From contig CACXJZ010000003.1 of NCBI GenBank assembly GCA_902768105.1, forward strand, positions 1 to 64,000: 64,000 nt of DNA, in the 5' to 3' direction. Position numbers and translations under genes: made by a program. The notes beneath the pieces were generated by a model that made no database searches, was not told the DNA's origin, and saw only the letters and a list, made by a program, of their open reading frames with translations. The DNA comes from an uncultured Prevotellaceae bacterium. Lineage in GTDB: Bacteria > Bacteroidota > Bacteroidia > Bacteroidales > Bacteroidaceae. This document shows, piece after piece, positions 52,327-60,180 of this stretch (position 1 is its first letter; every line of letters begins with the position of its first letter).

Positions 52327-52609
52327 AAGAGAAGTCAAGGAACTGCACGAACTCGTGATGCGCAACCTGAGGGCGCAGGGACTGGAGATGCCACTGATGC
52401 AGAAGCGGCTGGTCGAGGCGTGGCCAGTGGTGGCAGGACCTGCTATCATGCGCTATACGCAGGAGACGGTCATCCGTAACCAGACGCTCTACGTGCGCCT
52501 GTCGAGCCCTGCCTTACGTGCAGAACTTAGCATGCAGCGCCAGGAGCTGGTCAGGAAGCTGAACGACTACGTGCAGTGTCAGGTGATTGCCGACATCAGG
52601 TTCAACTGA
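52319..52609 (+). CDS. DUF721 family protein (DciA-like)
   Basis: A 96-residue small basic protein. The DUF721 domain covers nearly all of it: LMQKRLVEAWPVVAGPAIMR, YTQETVIRNQTLYVRLSSPA, LSMQRQELVRKLNDY. DUF721 proteins include DciA, the ancestral loader of the replicative helicase. The start is TTG at 52319, which overlaps the end of recF; no ATG gives a full domain. Gene order recF-DUF721 is a familiar bacterial arrangement. It overlaps the convergent fthC by 8 bp. Confidence 0.82.
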   Translation: MFKREVKELHELVMRNLRAQGLEMPLMQKRLVEAWPVVAGPAIMRYTQETVIRNQTLYVRLSSPALRAELSMQRQELVRKLNDYVQCQVIADIRFN

Positions 52610-53129
52610 TGACAAGGTCCATGCGGATATCGTTTTCACTGTTTGGCAGTTCATCAACCAACTGAAAACGGAAACAAAGACCAATCTTATATATATAAGG
52701 TACGCGCGAGAGGAAACGGTCGTAGTAGCCTCGTCCACGTCCTAAGCGATTCCCTTGATCATCGAACGCCATCCCCGGAACGATGGCTACGTCAATCTGC
52801 TGGTAGTCAGTAAACAGCTCCCCACAGGGTTCCATGATGCCGAACGCTCCTTGCTGCAGGTCTGCCGGACCACTATAGCGTCGCAGTTCCATGTGCTCGT
52901 CATCAATGACACGGGGCAATAGCAGCGTCTTGTCGTGCCATTGTTCCAGGAGTGGTAGTGTGCTGACCTCATCGGGCAATGGGTGATAGAGCATGATGGT
53001 CTTGGCCTGTTGTATGCGTGGTAGCTTCATCAGGCTGGAGACAGCAGCAAGCGACAGCTCCTCCAGCTGCTGTGGAGTGAACTGTCGCTTGCGTTCGCGT
53101 ATGAGCTGTCTCAGTTCAGCCTTACGCAT
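52602..53129 (-). CDS. 5-formyltetrahydrofolate cyclo-ligase
   Basis: Converts 5-formyl-THF to 5,10-methenyl-THF with ATP, part of folate recycling. The 175-residue protein has the N-terminal RKAELRQLIRERKRQFTPQQ, the LPRVIDDEHMELRRY middle and the substrate motif AFDDQGNRLGRGRGYYDRFL. It is the last gene of the minus-strand operon that begins with the M3 peptidase; the start overlaps the end of the S41 protease gene by 8 bp. Confidence 0.92.
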   Translation of the reverse strand: MRKAELRQLIRERKRQFTPQQLEELSLAAVSSLMKLPRIQQAKTIMLYHPLPDEVSTLPLLEQWHDKTLLLPRVIDDEHMELRRYSGPADLQQGAFGIMEPCGELFTDYQQIDVAIVPGMAFDDQGNRLGRGRGYYDRFLSRVPYIYKIGLCFRFQLVDELPNSENDIRMDLVIS

Positions 53130-54822
53130 GGGCTACCAACGTTGTTTTGGCATGGGTTCCACGATAGTCATAGTTCATGGCTACCTTCCGGTCTTTCTTG
53201 TCGTCAGTCTTCTTGGGGAAGGCTTTGTTTTCCCTGAAGAGCTTGAGCGTCGTCATGATGACAGGGTCGTCAGCATTCAGGTACTCCGTCCAGGCCTGTT
53301 CGCTCATCATGTTATAGATGATACGACTGTTGATGTAACGCTCCAGTAGCTTGTGCGACTTCTGAATGAGGAGGTTACGACGCTTCAGACCGTTCTTCTC
53401 GGCGTATGTGGCAAAGAGCTCCACAGTGTTCTGCTTCTGCAGGTAGGCGGCCATCGACTTGGCATCCTTATAGTTGTTCAGCGTGCTGCGATGGTCGTCC
53501 GTATAGCTGTAGGCGAACTGCAGGATGAGTCCGGTCATGGCTGCCTCCTTGTAGTAAGACGTCATGCCCAGCGTATCCTCAGGCACGAAGATATCAGGTG
53601 TGATGCCACCTCCGCCATATACTGTACGCTGTTCGATGAGCGTGTGGTAGGCAGGTCCCGTATGCTTGATGCTGTCCTGTGAGAAGTACTCACCATGCTG
53701 GTAACGTGTCATGAGGTCTGTCTCGTAGTCGCGGTCTGAGCCTGATGTGTAGGGCTTCTGGATGCAGCGGCCTGATGGGGTGTAGTAGCGTGCAATGGTC
53801 AGACGGATCATTGAACCATCGGCAAACGACAGTGGCTGCTGTACCAGACCCTTGCCAAACGAGCGACGTCCGATGATGGTACCTCGGTCGTTGTCCTGAA
53901 TGGCACCTGCCAGAATCTCAGAGGCTGATGCCGAACCCTCGTCAATAAGGATGACCAGGGGGATGCGCTGATAGGCTCCGTGGCCGTCACTCTTATACTC
54001 CTGACGGGGTGACTTGCGTCCCATGGTATAGACGATGAGGCTGTTCTTGGGCAGGAACTCATTGGCAATCTTCACGGCCGATGCCAGATAGCCTCCCGTA
54101 TTGCCGCGCAGGTCAATGACCAGGTTGGAGAAGTTCTCCTGCGACAGGGTGCCCAAGGCAATGAGCATCTCGGAATAGGTGTTCTCGCCGAAGTTCTTGA
54201 TGCGTATGTAGCCTGTCTTGTCGTCGAGCATATAGGTGGCGCTGATGCTCTTCACGGGTATCTCGCCACGGGTGATGGTGAAGTATTTCACCTTCTTCTC
54301 ACCATAGCGGATAATGCCCAGCTTCACCTTCGTGTCCTTGGGACCCTTCAGTCGGTGCATGGCTTCCTCGTTGGTGACAATCTTACCCACAAACGGCTGG
54401 TCGTCAATGCTCACGATCTTGTCGCCTGCCAGCAGTCCGGCCCTCTCTGACGGACCGTTGGTGATGACGTTCTGCACGTGGATGGTGTCCTGACGGATGG
54501 TGAACTCAATGCCTACACCCGAGAACGAGCCACGCAGGTCGTCATTGGCCGTTTGCACGTCCTTGGCTGAGATATAGACGGAGTGGGGGTCCAGCTCAGA
54601 GAGTATCTGGGGCATGGCACCTTCCACCAGACTGTCCACATTAACCGTATCTACATACTGGTCGTTGACAATCTGCAAGAGGGTGTTCAGCTTGTTACCG
54701 CTTGAGTTGATGATGCTCAGGCGATTGCCCGACAGATGGTTGGCATAGAACGTGCCGATGAGAATACCTATGACTATGCACACCGCCATGAGCAACGGCA
54801 TGTAACGGTTTTTATTCTTCAT
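53122..54822 (-). CDS. S41 family C-terminal processing protease
   Basis: A 566-residue periplasmic serine protease, anchored by an N-terminal helix (MPLLMAVCIVIGILIGTFYA). A PDZ domain follows at about residues 85-170 (GVGIEFTIRQDTIHVQNVIT, GLLAGDKIVSIDDQPF). The S41 catalytic core has IDLRGNTGGYL, the Ser in DEGSASASEI and the Lys in RRSFGKGLVQQ. CtpA-type proteases trim envelope proteins. It overlaps the deaminase upstream by 4 bp (ATGA) and fthC downstream by 8 bp. Confidence 0.93.
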   Translation of the reverse strand: MKNKNRYMPLLMAVCIVIGILIGTFYANHLSGNRLSIINSSGNKLNTLLQIVNDQYVDTVNVDSLVEGAMPQILSELDPHSVYISAKDVQTANDDLRGSFSGVGIEFTIRQDTIHVQNVITNGPSERAGLLAGDKIVSIDDQPFVGKIVTNEEAMHRLKGPKDTKVKLGIIRYGEKKVKYFTITRGEIPVKSISATYMLDDKTGYIRIKNFGENTYSEMLIALGTLSQENFSNLVIDLRGNTGGYLASAVKIANEFLPKNSLIVYTMGRKSPRQEYKSDGHGAYQRIPLVILIDEGSASASEILAGAIQDNDRGTIIGRRSFGKGLVQQPLSFADGSMIRLTIARYYTPSGRCIQKPYTSGSDRDYETDLMTRYQHGEYFSQDSIKHTGPAYHTLIEQRTVYGGGGITPDIFVPEDTLGMTSYYKEAAMTGLILQFAYSYTDDHRSTLNNYKDAKSMAAYLQKQNTVELFATYAEKNGLKRRNLLIQKSHKLLERYINSRIIYNMMSEQAWTEYLNADDPVIMTTLKLFRENKAFPKKTDDKKDRKVAMNYDYRGTHAKTTLVAHA

Positions 54823-55265
54823 ATCGTTTTGCTTATTTCGTTGATGTCCATATAGATTACCTCAATGCCGGCACGCTCCAACAGCTCAATGCCGTCGGTC
54901 AGCCGGTATTTCTCACCATAGACCACACGTTTGATGCCTGCCTGGATGATGAGCTTGGCACACTCAATGCAGGGCGAGGCAGTGATGTAGATGGTGGCTC
55001 CGTCGGAGTTGTTGTTCGAGCGGGCCAGCTTCGTGATGGCGTTGGCCTCGGCATGCAGCACATAGGGCTTCGTGACGTTGTTCTCGTCTTCACACACGTT
55101 CTCGAAGCCACTGGGCGTACCGTTGTAGCCGTCGCTGATAATCATCTTGTCCTTCACCACCAGGGCACCGACCTGTCGGCGCTGGCAGTAGCTGTTCTCC
55201 GCCCAGATACGTGCCATGCGTAGGTAGCGGCGGTCGAAGTTACTTTGTTTTTCGTTTGATCCCAT
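54819..55265 (-). CDS. Deoxycytidylate (dCMP) deaminase family protein
   Basis: A 148-residue zinc-dependent nucleotide deaminase, making dUMP for thymidylate synthesis. The zinc and catalytic motifs are HAEANAI (His71, Glu73) and PCIECAK (Cys99, Cys102). The N-terminal part is RRYLRMARIWAENSYCQRRQ, and SDGYNGTPSGFENVCED is typical of dCMP deaminases. It overlaps the end of the M3 peptidase gene by 26 bp, an unusually long same-strand overlap, and the S41 gene by 4 bp. Confidence 0.92.
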   Translation of the reverse strand: MGSNEKQSNFDRRYLRMARIWAENSYCQRRQVGALVVKDKMIISDGYNGTPSGFENVCEDENNVTKPYVLHAEANAITKLARSNNNSDGATIYITASPCIECAKLIIQAGIKRVVYGEKYRLTDGIELLERAGIEVIYMDINEISKTI

Positions 55266-57363
55266 TTCGCTTGAGTAATGCCTTTATTGTTGGTTCTCCT
55301 CCACGGAAACGCTTATAGAGCGTCATCGGGTGTTCTGTGCCACCCTTGCTCAGGATGTTGTCGCGGAAGCTTTGTGCTGTCTTCTGGTCAAAGATGCCAT
55401 GACGCTTGAATACCGAGAACGCATCGGCATCGAGCACCTCGGCCCACTTGTAGCTGTAGTAGCCGGCTGCATAGCCACCTGCCATGATGTGCGAGAACTG
55501 CACCGACATGCATGTCTCCTTCAGCTGCTTACCCAGTATGGCTTTCTTCCAGGCTTGCTTTTCGAAGGTCATGATGTCGTCCTCAAACGGTTCCTTCTTC
55601 GTGTAGTACGCCATGTCGAGCAGTCCGAAGCTGACTTGTCTGAGGCATGCTGTTGCTGCCATGAAGTTTCGGCTTCTAACGATGCGTCGTATCAGTTCGT
55701 CGGGCAATGGCTCACCTGTTTGGTAATGGAAGGCGAACGTACGCAGGAACTCTTTTTCTATGGCATAGTTCTCCATGAACTGCGAGGGCAGCTCCACGAA
55801 GTCCCACCACACGTTGGTGCCGCTCATGCTCTCAAAGCGTGTGTTGGCAAACATTCCATGCAGCGAGTGTCCGAACTCGTGCAGGAACGTCTCCACCTCG
55901 CTCAGCGTCAGCAGTGCAGGCTTGTCTTCCGTTGGCTTTGTCAGGTTCATCACCACCGAGACGTGAGGGCGTACGTTCTCACCTTTCCTGTCTATGTATT
56001 GTCCCTGATACTCCGTCATCCACGCACCGCCTTGCTTTCCCTTGCGGGGATGGAAGTCTGCGTAGAACACAGCCAGATACGAGCCGTCCTTGTCAAACAC
56101 CTCATAGGCCTTCACGTCAGGATGATAGACGGGAATGTCCTTGTTCTCCTTGAACGTGATGCCATACAGTCTGTTAGCCAGTCCGAACACACCGTCAATA
56201 ACCTTCGACAACTCGAAGTAGGGGCGTAGCATCTCCGCATCCAGGTTGTATTTCTTCATCTGCAGCTTGTGCGTGTAGAAGGCAATGTCCCAGGGCTGAA
56301 GACTCTCCTCCAAAGGGAGGGGCGACTTTGTTTTGGAACTCCCTCTCTTTTTGGAGGGGGCAGGGGGGAGGGTCTTCTTCAGCTCCTCTCTCTCCTTGAT
56401 GGCTGTGGGCTTATAGGCATCAATGAGGTCGTTCAGCAGCTTATAGACGTTGCGGGTGTTCGATGCCATGCGACGCTTCAGCACGTAGTCAGCATAGGTC
56501 TTATAGCCTAAGAGCTGGGCAATCTCACGACGTAGGTTCACCAGACGCTTGCATATCTCGAGGTTGTTCTCGCTGTTGTCATGTGTACAGACCGTGTTAC
56601 GGGCCATGTACATCTTTTCGCGTAGCTCGCGCTGGGTGGAGTAGGTCATGAAGGGACCATAGCTCGGAGCATCCAGCGTGAAGCGCCAGCCTTTCACTTC
56701 TTTCCTCTCTCCACTCTCCTCTAAACTTTCTTGATACTCCTGTGCAGCAGCTTCTCGAGCTGTCTCGGGCAGTCCTTCTAACTGTGCCTCGTCAGTGATG
56801 TCGAGCGTGAAGGCTTTGTTCTCCTTCAGCAGGTTCTGCGAGAACTGCAGCGAGAGCATAGATGCCTCCTCTGTCAACTGGCGCAGACGTTCCTTGCCAG
56901 CCTCGTCGAGCAACGCACCACTACGCACCAGTCCCTGATAGGTGTCATCAAGCAGTCGCTGTTCCTCTGGCGTCAGCCTGCGGTGATGCAGGTGCACAGC
57001 CTTGATGCGCTCAAACAGTCGTGGGTTCAGGCGTATGTCGTTGGCGTGCTTCGTCAGGATGGGCTGCATCTTCTGTGCCAGCGCATCCATCTCGTCGTTC
57101 GTCTCTGCACTCAGCAGATTGAAGAACACGGTCGATACCTTGTCCAGCAGTCCGTAGTAGTCCTCGTCATCGTCCTTGTTCAGGATGGTGTTGTCGAACG
57201 TCGGACGCTCAGGGCTGTTGATGGTCTTCTCTATCAACTCATTGTCACGGCGTATGCCCTCCATGAAGGCCTCTTCGTAGTCCTCCAGTCGTATCTCGTT
57301 GAAAGGCACCGTCTCGTGTGGTGTGGTGTAAGGATGCAGAAACGGATTTCTATGCTCGCTCAT
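55240..57363 (-). CDS. M3 family zinc metallopeptidase (Dcp-like)
   Basis: A 707-residue oligopeptidase that trims short peptides; no signal peptide, so probably cytosolic. The thermolysin-like zinc site is LHEFGHSLHGMF with a downstream Glu helix, and NPFLHPYTTPHETVPFNEI opens the protein as in peptidyl-dipeptidase Dcp. Residues of about 330-360 carry an insert (LPPAPSKKRGSSKTKSPLPL) encoded by a GC-rich repeat at 56301-56376 not expected in the family. First gene of the operon (promoter TACCTTTG on the minus strand at 57395-57402). Confidence 0.93.
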   Translation of the reverse strand: MSEHRNPFLHPYTTPHETVPFNEIRLEDYEEAFMEGIRRDNELIEKTINSPERPTFDNTILNKDDDEDYYGLLDKVSTVFFNLLSAETNDEMDALAQKMQPILTKHANDIRLNPRLFERIKAVHLHHRRLTPEEQRLLDDTYQGLVRSGALLDEAGKERLRQLTEEASMLSLQFSQNLLKENKAFTLDITDEAQLEGLPETAREAAAQEYQESLEESGERKEVKGWRFTLDAPSYGPFMTYSTQRELREKMYMARNTVCTHDNSENNLEICKRLVNLRREIAQLLGYKTYADYVLKRRMASNTRNVYKLLNDLIDAYKPTAIKEREELKKTLPPAPSKKRGSSKTKSPLPLEESLQPWDIAFYTHKLQMKKYNLDAEMLRPYFELSKVIDGVFGLANRLYGITFKENKDIPVYHPDVKAYEVFDKDGSYLAVFYADFHPRKGKQGGAWMTEYQGQYIDRKGENVRPHVSVVMNLTKPTEDKPALLTLSEVETFLHEFGHSLHGMFANTRFESMSGTNVWWDFVELPSQFMENYAIEKEFLRTFAFHYQTGEPLPDELIRRIVRSRNFMAATACLRQVSFGLLDMAYYTKKEPFEDDIMTFEKQAWKKAILGKQLKETCMSVQFSHIMAGGYAAGYYSYKWAEVLDADAFSVFKRHGIFDQKTAQSFRDNILSKGGTEHPMTLYKRFRGGEPTIKALLKRNGIKRKTK

Positions 57364-57476
57364 CTCTCTTTATCGTCTTTTTAATTTCAATCTGCAAAGG
57401 TAGTGCAAACTGAGTAAAATGCAAAATAAATTAGAATTTATTTTCATTTCGAGGTGGTACGAAAAAAGGTAAAAAA

Positions 57477-57539
57477 GGTTAAGCGGCAGCAAATTCTCTA
57501 AACTATAAACTTTAAACTTTAAACTTTATAGTACCTTTG
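57477..57539 (+). repeat. Shared 21-bp element, AAACTTT heptamer array and tsaC promoter
   Basis: The 21-mer at 57477-57497 is identical to 2788-2808. It is followed by taaactt-type heptamers (57498-57529) and then the -7 box TACCTTTG (57532-57539) of the threonylcarbamoyl-AMP synthase gene. The heptamer differs from that upstream of menA but occupies the same place. Confidence 0.75.
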
Positions 57540-57560
57540 CACGCAGAAAACGCAAACATC

Positions 57561-58130
57561 ATGACAACAGAACAAGACATCAAGAATGCAGTAGAGGTGC
57601 TGCGACGGGGTGGGGTGATACTCTATCCGACAGATACCGTGTGGGGCATTGGCTGTGATGCCACAAACGCAGAAGCCGTGAAAAAGGTGTACGAACTGAA
57701 GCAGCGCGACGACTCAAAAGCCCTTATATGTCTGGTAGATAGCGACGCTCGCTTACAGCGTTACGTGAGGAACGTGCCTGACGTGGCTTGGCAGCTGATC
57801 GACTGCTGTGACAAGCCCACCACCATCATCCTCGATGGGGCAGTAGGACTGGCGCCTAACCTCATAGCCGATGACGGAAGCATTGCCCTGCGCATCACCA
57901 ACGAGCCCTTCTCCAAGGAGCTGTGCTATCGTTTCCAGAAGGCTCTTGTCAGCACCAGCGCTAACATCAGTGGTGAGCCAGCTGCACAGAACTACTGCGA
58001 CATCGACCCACGTCTCTTGGAGGCTGTCGATTACGTCTGCTGGAGCCGTCGTCAGGAGCATAAACCCCATCAGCCCAGCAGCATCATCCGCCTCCGACAG
58101 AATGGTGAGGTGACGATTATTCGGAAGTAA
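57561..58130 (+). CDS. tsaC: L-threonylcarbamoyladenylate synthase
   Basis: Makes threonylcarbamoyl-AMP from threonine, bicarbonate and ATP, the first step of the t6A modification of ANN-decoding tRNAs. The 189-residue protein has the YrdC domain: GGVILYPTDTVWGIGCDATN, KQRDDSKALICLVDS, KPTTIILDGAVGLAPN and STSANISGEPA. The start at 57561 follows the promoter box at 57532-57539. Its end overlaps the convergent sensor kinase gene by 14 bp. Confidence 0.9.
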   Translation: MTTEQDIKNAVEVLRRGGVILYPTDTVWGIGCDATNAEAVKKVYELKQRDDSKALICLVDSDARLQRYVRNVPDVAWQLIDCCDKPTTIILDGAVGLAPNLIADDGSIALRITNEPFSKELCYRFQKALVSTSANISGEPAAQNYCDIDPRLLEAVDYVCWSRRQEHKPHQPSSIIRLRQNGEVTIIRK

Positions 58131-60081
58131 GCGGCAGCGTCAGCACGAAGCGTGCACCTTGCTTGTAGTGGATGTCAAGCACGATGTCTCCACCCAGCCT
58201 GCGGGCAATGCTGCGTGCAACGGTAAGACCGATGCCTGTGCCATCGATATATTCATCGAGCTGCACAAACTCCTCAAAGATATGCTCTGCCTCGGCAGGA
58301 GGAATGCCGATGCCTGTGTCCTCAACGACATACTTGAACACGTTCTTCTCTTCGTCTGCATACAGCCGGACGTTGATCTCTCCTTGCTTGGTAAACTTGA
58401 TGGCGTTGTCTAACAGCAGTTTCAGCGCACGTGTCAGCTGTTTGCGGTTGGTAAGCAGCTGACGTCCTTTGGCTTCGGGTGACACATCGATGTTGAAGCT
58501 GATGTGTTGCTGTTCGTCCATGTGGGCATCGATAGATGCCTGGGCAGCTGTCTCCACGGCATTGACCTTATCTTCGCGCATCAGGATGGTCTGACTGTTG
58601 GCATCACTCAGCTCCAGCATCTTATTGACGAGTCCGGTGATGCGTTCCGTGTTCTCGTTGATGCGTTTGCGCATGTCGTGCAGCTCTTTCTCGTCAATGT
58701 CGAGGTTGGGCGACGTGATGACCTGTGAGAAGCCTGAGAGGATGTTCAGGGGCGTACGTATCTCGTGGGAGATGTTCTTGATGAACTCCGACTTCATGCG
58801 CGACGACTCCTGCGCCTGCTCGCTGGCCTTGCGCAGCTGCTCGTTGAGGCGTTTCAGCTTCTTGTCTTCTATGCGTCGATAGACGTGGAACGCCAGCAGA
58901 CCACCGATGATGAGACCACCTATTATAAATAAGGCGCGGGTACGTGATGCCTGTTGCTCACGTTCCATCTCGTCCACCTGAAACAGGGTGTTCAGCTCGT
59001 CAAGCTGCGTACGCATGTCGCGGGTGTAGGTGGTGTCCTTGTGGATATAGAGGCTCCGGTAGATGTTGGCGGCCTCTACGCCACGTCCTGCCTTCATGAG
59101 GGCTTCGGCACGCAGCTCCTTGATCTTGTCATCTACCTCAATGCCCAGCATCAGCGTGGAGTCGGAGTAGGCGATGGCCTCGCTGATATGCCCTTGGGCC
59201 AAAGCCAGTCGGCAGTGGGCCTCATAGACATAGTAGAGCGTGAGCTTCGATTCACCCAGATGCTGGTAGCGCTCTGCCTCGCGGAGTGCGGCATGTGCCT
59301 CGTTAAACTCCTTCAGACCAATGTAGGCGGCTGTGCGGGCAAGATAGCACGACACGAAGGTGGGACTGACGTTGTTGGTGCCATGGATGCCTACCAGCAC
59401 ACTCAGATGACTGGCCCACGCCTCTGAGTAGGTGAGCTCCTGCTGGAACATGCCCCGGCGGTCAAGCGTCTGACAGAGTCCTTCATAGACGCCGCTGAGC
59501 ATGCCCGTGGAGTCTTTCTCCTCGACGAGCAGACGGACGCTGTGCTCGAAGGCTGTGGTGGCTGCTTCCAGCTGACGGATGTCGTAATAGACCACACCCA
59601 TCTGCTTGTAGGCCATCGCACGACCGGTATTGTTGTTGCGCCTCTGGGCGTCGTTCTGCATGTTACGCGCTTCACGCAGGGCCGACTGCATACGTCCCAG
59701 GTCGTGGTTGGCAGAACACTTGCGCTGCCATGTCTGGTAGAAGCGGTCCCACATGCCATGCTCCTTGAACCATGCCATCTGTATGTCTGTCTCATGCAGC
59801 AGACTGTCGTAGCGTGCGGCATTGTTGAGCAGCGCAATGACGTTCCAGCGTGCTGCTGCCTCGCGTTCCACGTTCTTCGCCTGTTGCTCCACGCGTATGA
59901 GCTCCTGCAGCGTGGCGTAGGCTTCGTTGGCCTGGTTGTTGACGAAATAGCGCCTGAACTGTGCACGCAGGGTGTCTGCCTGCGCTTTCAGGGCGTCGGA
60001 CGCAGGTGTCTGGGCTGACGATGGACTGCCTACAATGCTCAACAGACAACAGACAATAGTTAAAATATATGGTCTCATCAT
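58117..60081 (-). CDS. TPR-containing sensor histidine kinase
   Basis: A 654-residue membrane sensor. After a signal peptide (YILTIVCCLLSIVGSPSSAQ) the periplasmic part (about residues 25-370) is made of TPR helices. One transmembrane helix follows (ALFIIGGLIIGGLLAFHVYR). The cytosolic part has the HisKA H-box IKNISHEIRTPLNILSGF and the HATPase with LLLDNAIKFTKQGEI, DTGIGIPPAEAEHIF and GTGIGLTVARSI. There is no receiver domain and no response regulator gene nearby. The promoter is at 60102-60132 on the minus strand. Confidence 0.9.
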   Translation of the reverse strand: MMRPYILTIVCCLLSIVGSPSSAQTPASDALKAQADTLRAQFRRYFVNNQANEAYATLQELIRVEQQAKNVEREAAARWNVIALLNNAARYDSLLHETDIQMAWFKEHGMWDRFYQTWQRKCSANHDLGRMQSALREARNMQNDAQRRNNNTGRAMAYKQMGVVYYDIRQLEAATTAFEHSVRLLVEEKDSTGMLSGVYEGLCQTLDRRGMFQQELTYSEAWASHLSVLVGIHGTNNVSPTFVSCYLARTAAYIGLKEFNEAHAALREAERYQHLGESKLTLYYVYEAHCRLALAQGHISEAIAYSDSTLMLGIEVDDKIKELRAEALMKAGRGVEAANIYRSLYIHKDTTYTRDMRTQLDELNTLFQVDEMEREQQASRTRALFIIGGLIIGGLLAFHVYRRIEDKKLKRLNEQLRKASEQAQESSRMKSEFIKNISHEIRTPLNILSGFSQVITSPNLDIDEKELHDMRKRINENTERITGLVNKMLELSDANSQTILMREDKVNAVETAAQASIDAHMDEQQHISFNIDVSPEAKGRQLLTNRKQLTRALKLLLDNAIKFTKQGEINVRLYADEEKNVFKYVVEDTGIGIPPAEAEHIFEEFVQLDEYIDGTGIGLTVARSIARRLGGDIVLDIHYKQGARFVLTLPLTSE

Positions 60082-60101
60082 TGTTATTGGTTTTTATTCG
60101 C

Positions 60102-60170
60102 CAAAATTACGAAAAGTTGAGCACAAAACAAAGAAAATGTTTCTTTTTTTCCCATTTTTTATTACCTTTG
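60102..60170. promoter_or_regulatory. Divergent promoters of the kinase and ClC genes
   Basis: Minus strand: TAATTTTG at 60102-60109 with TTTG at 60129-60132 (spacer 19). Plus strand: TACCTTTG at 60163-60170, ahead of the ATG at 60181, so its leader is only a few bases. Confidence 0.65.
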
Positions 60171-60180
60171 CCCTCGCAAA

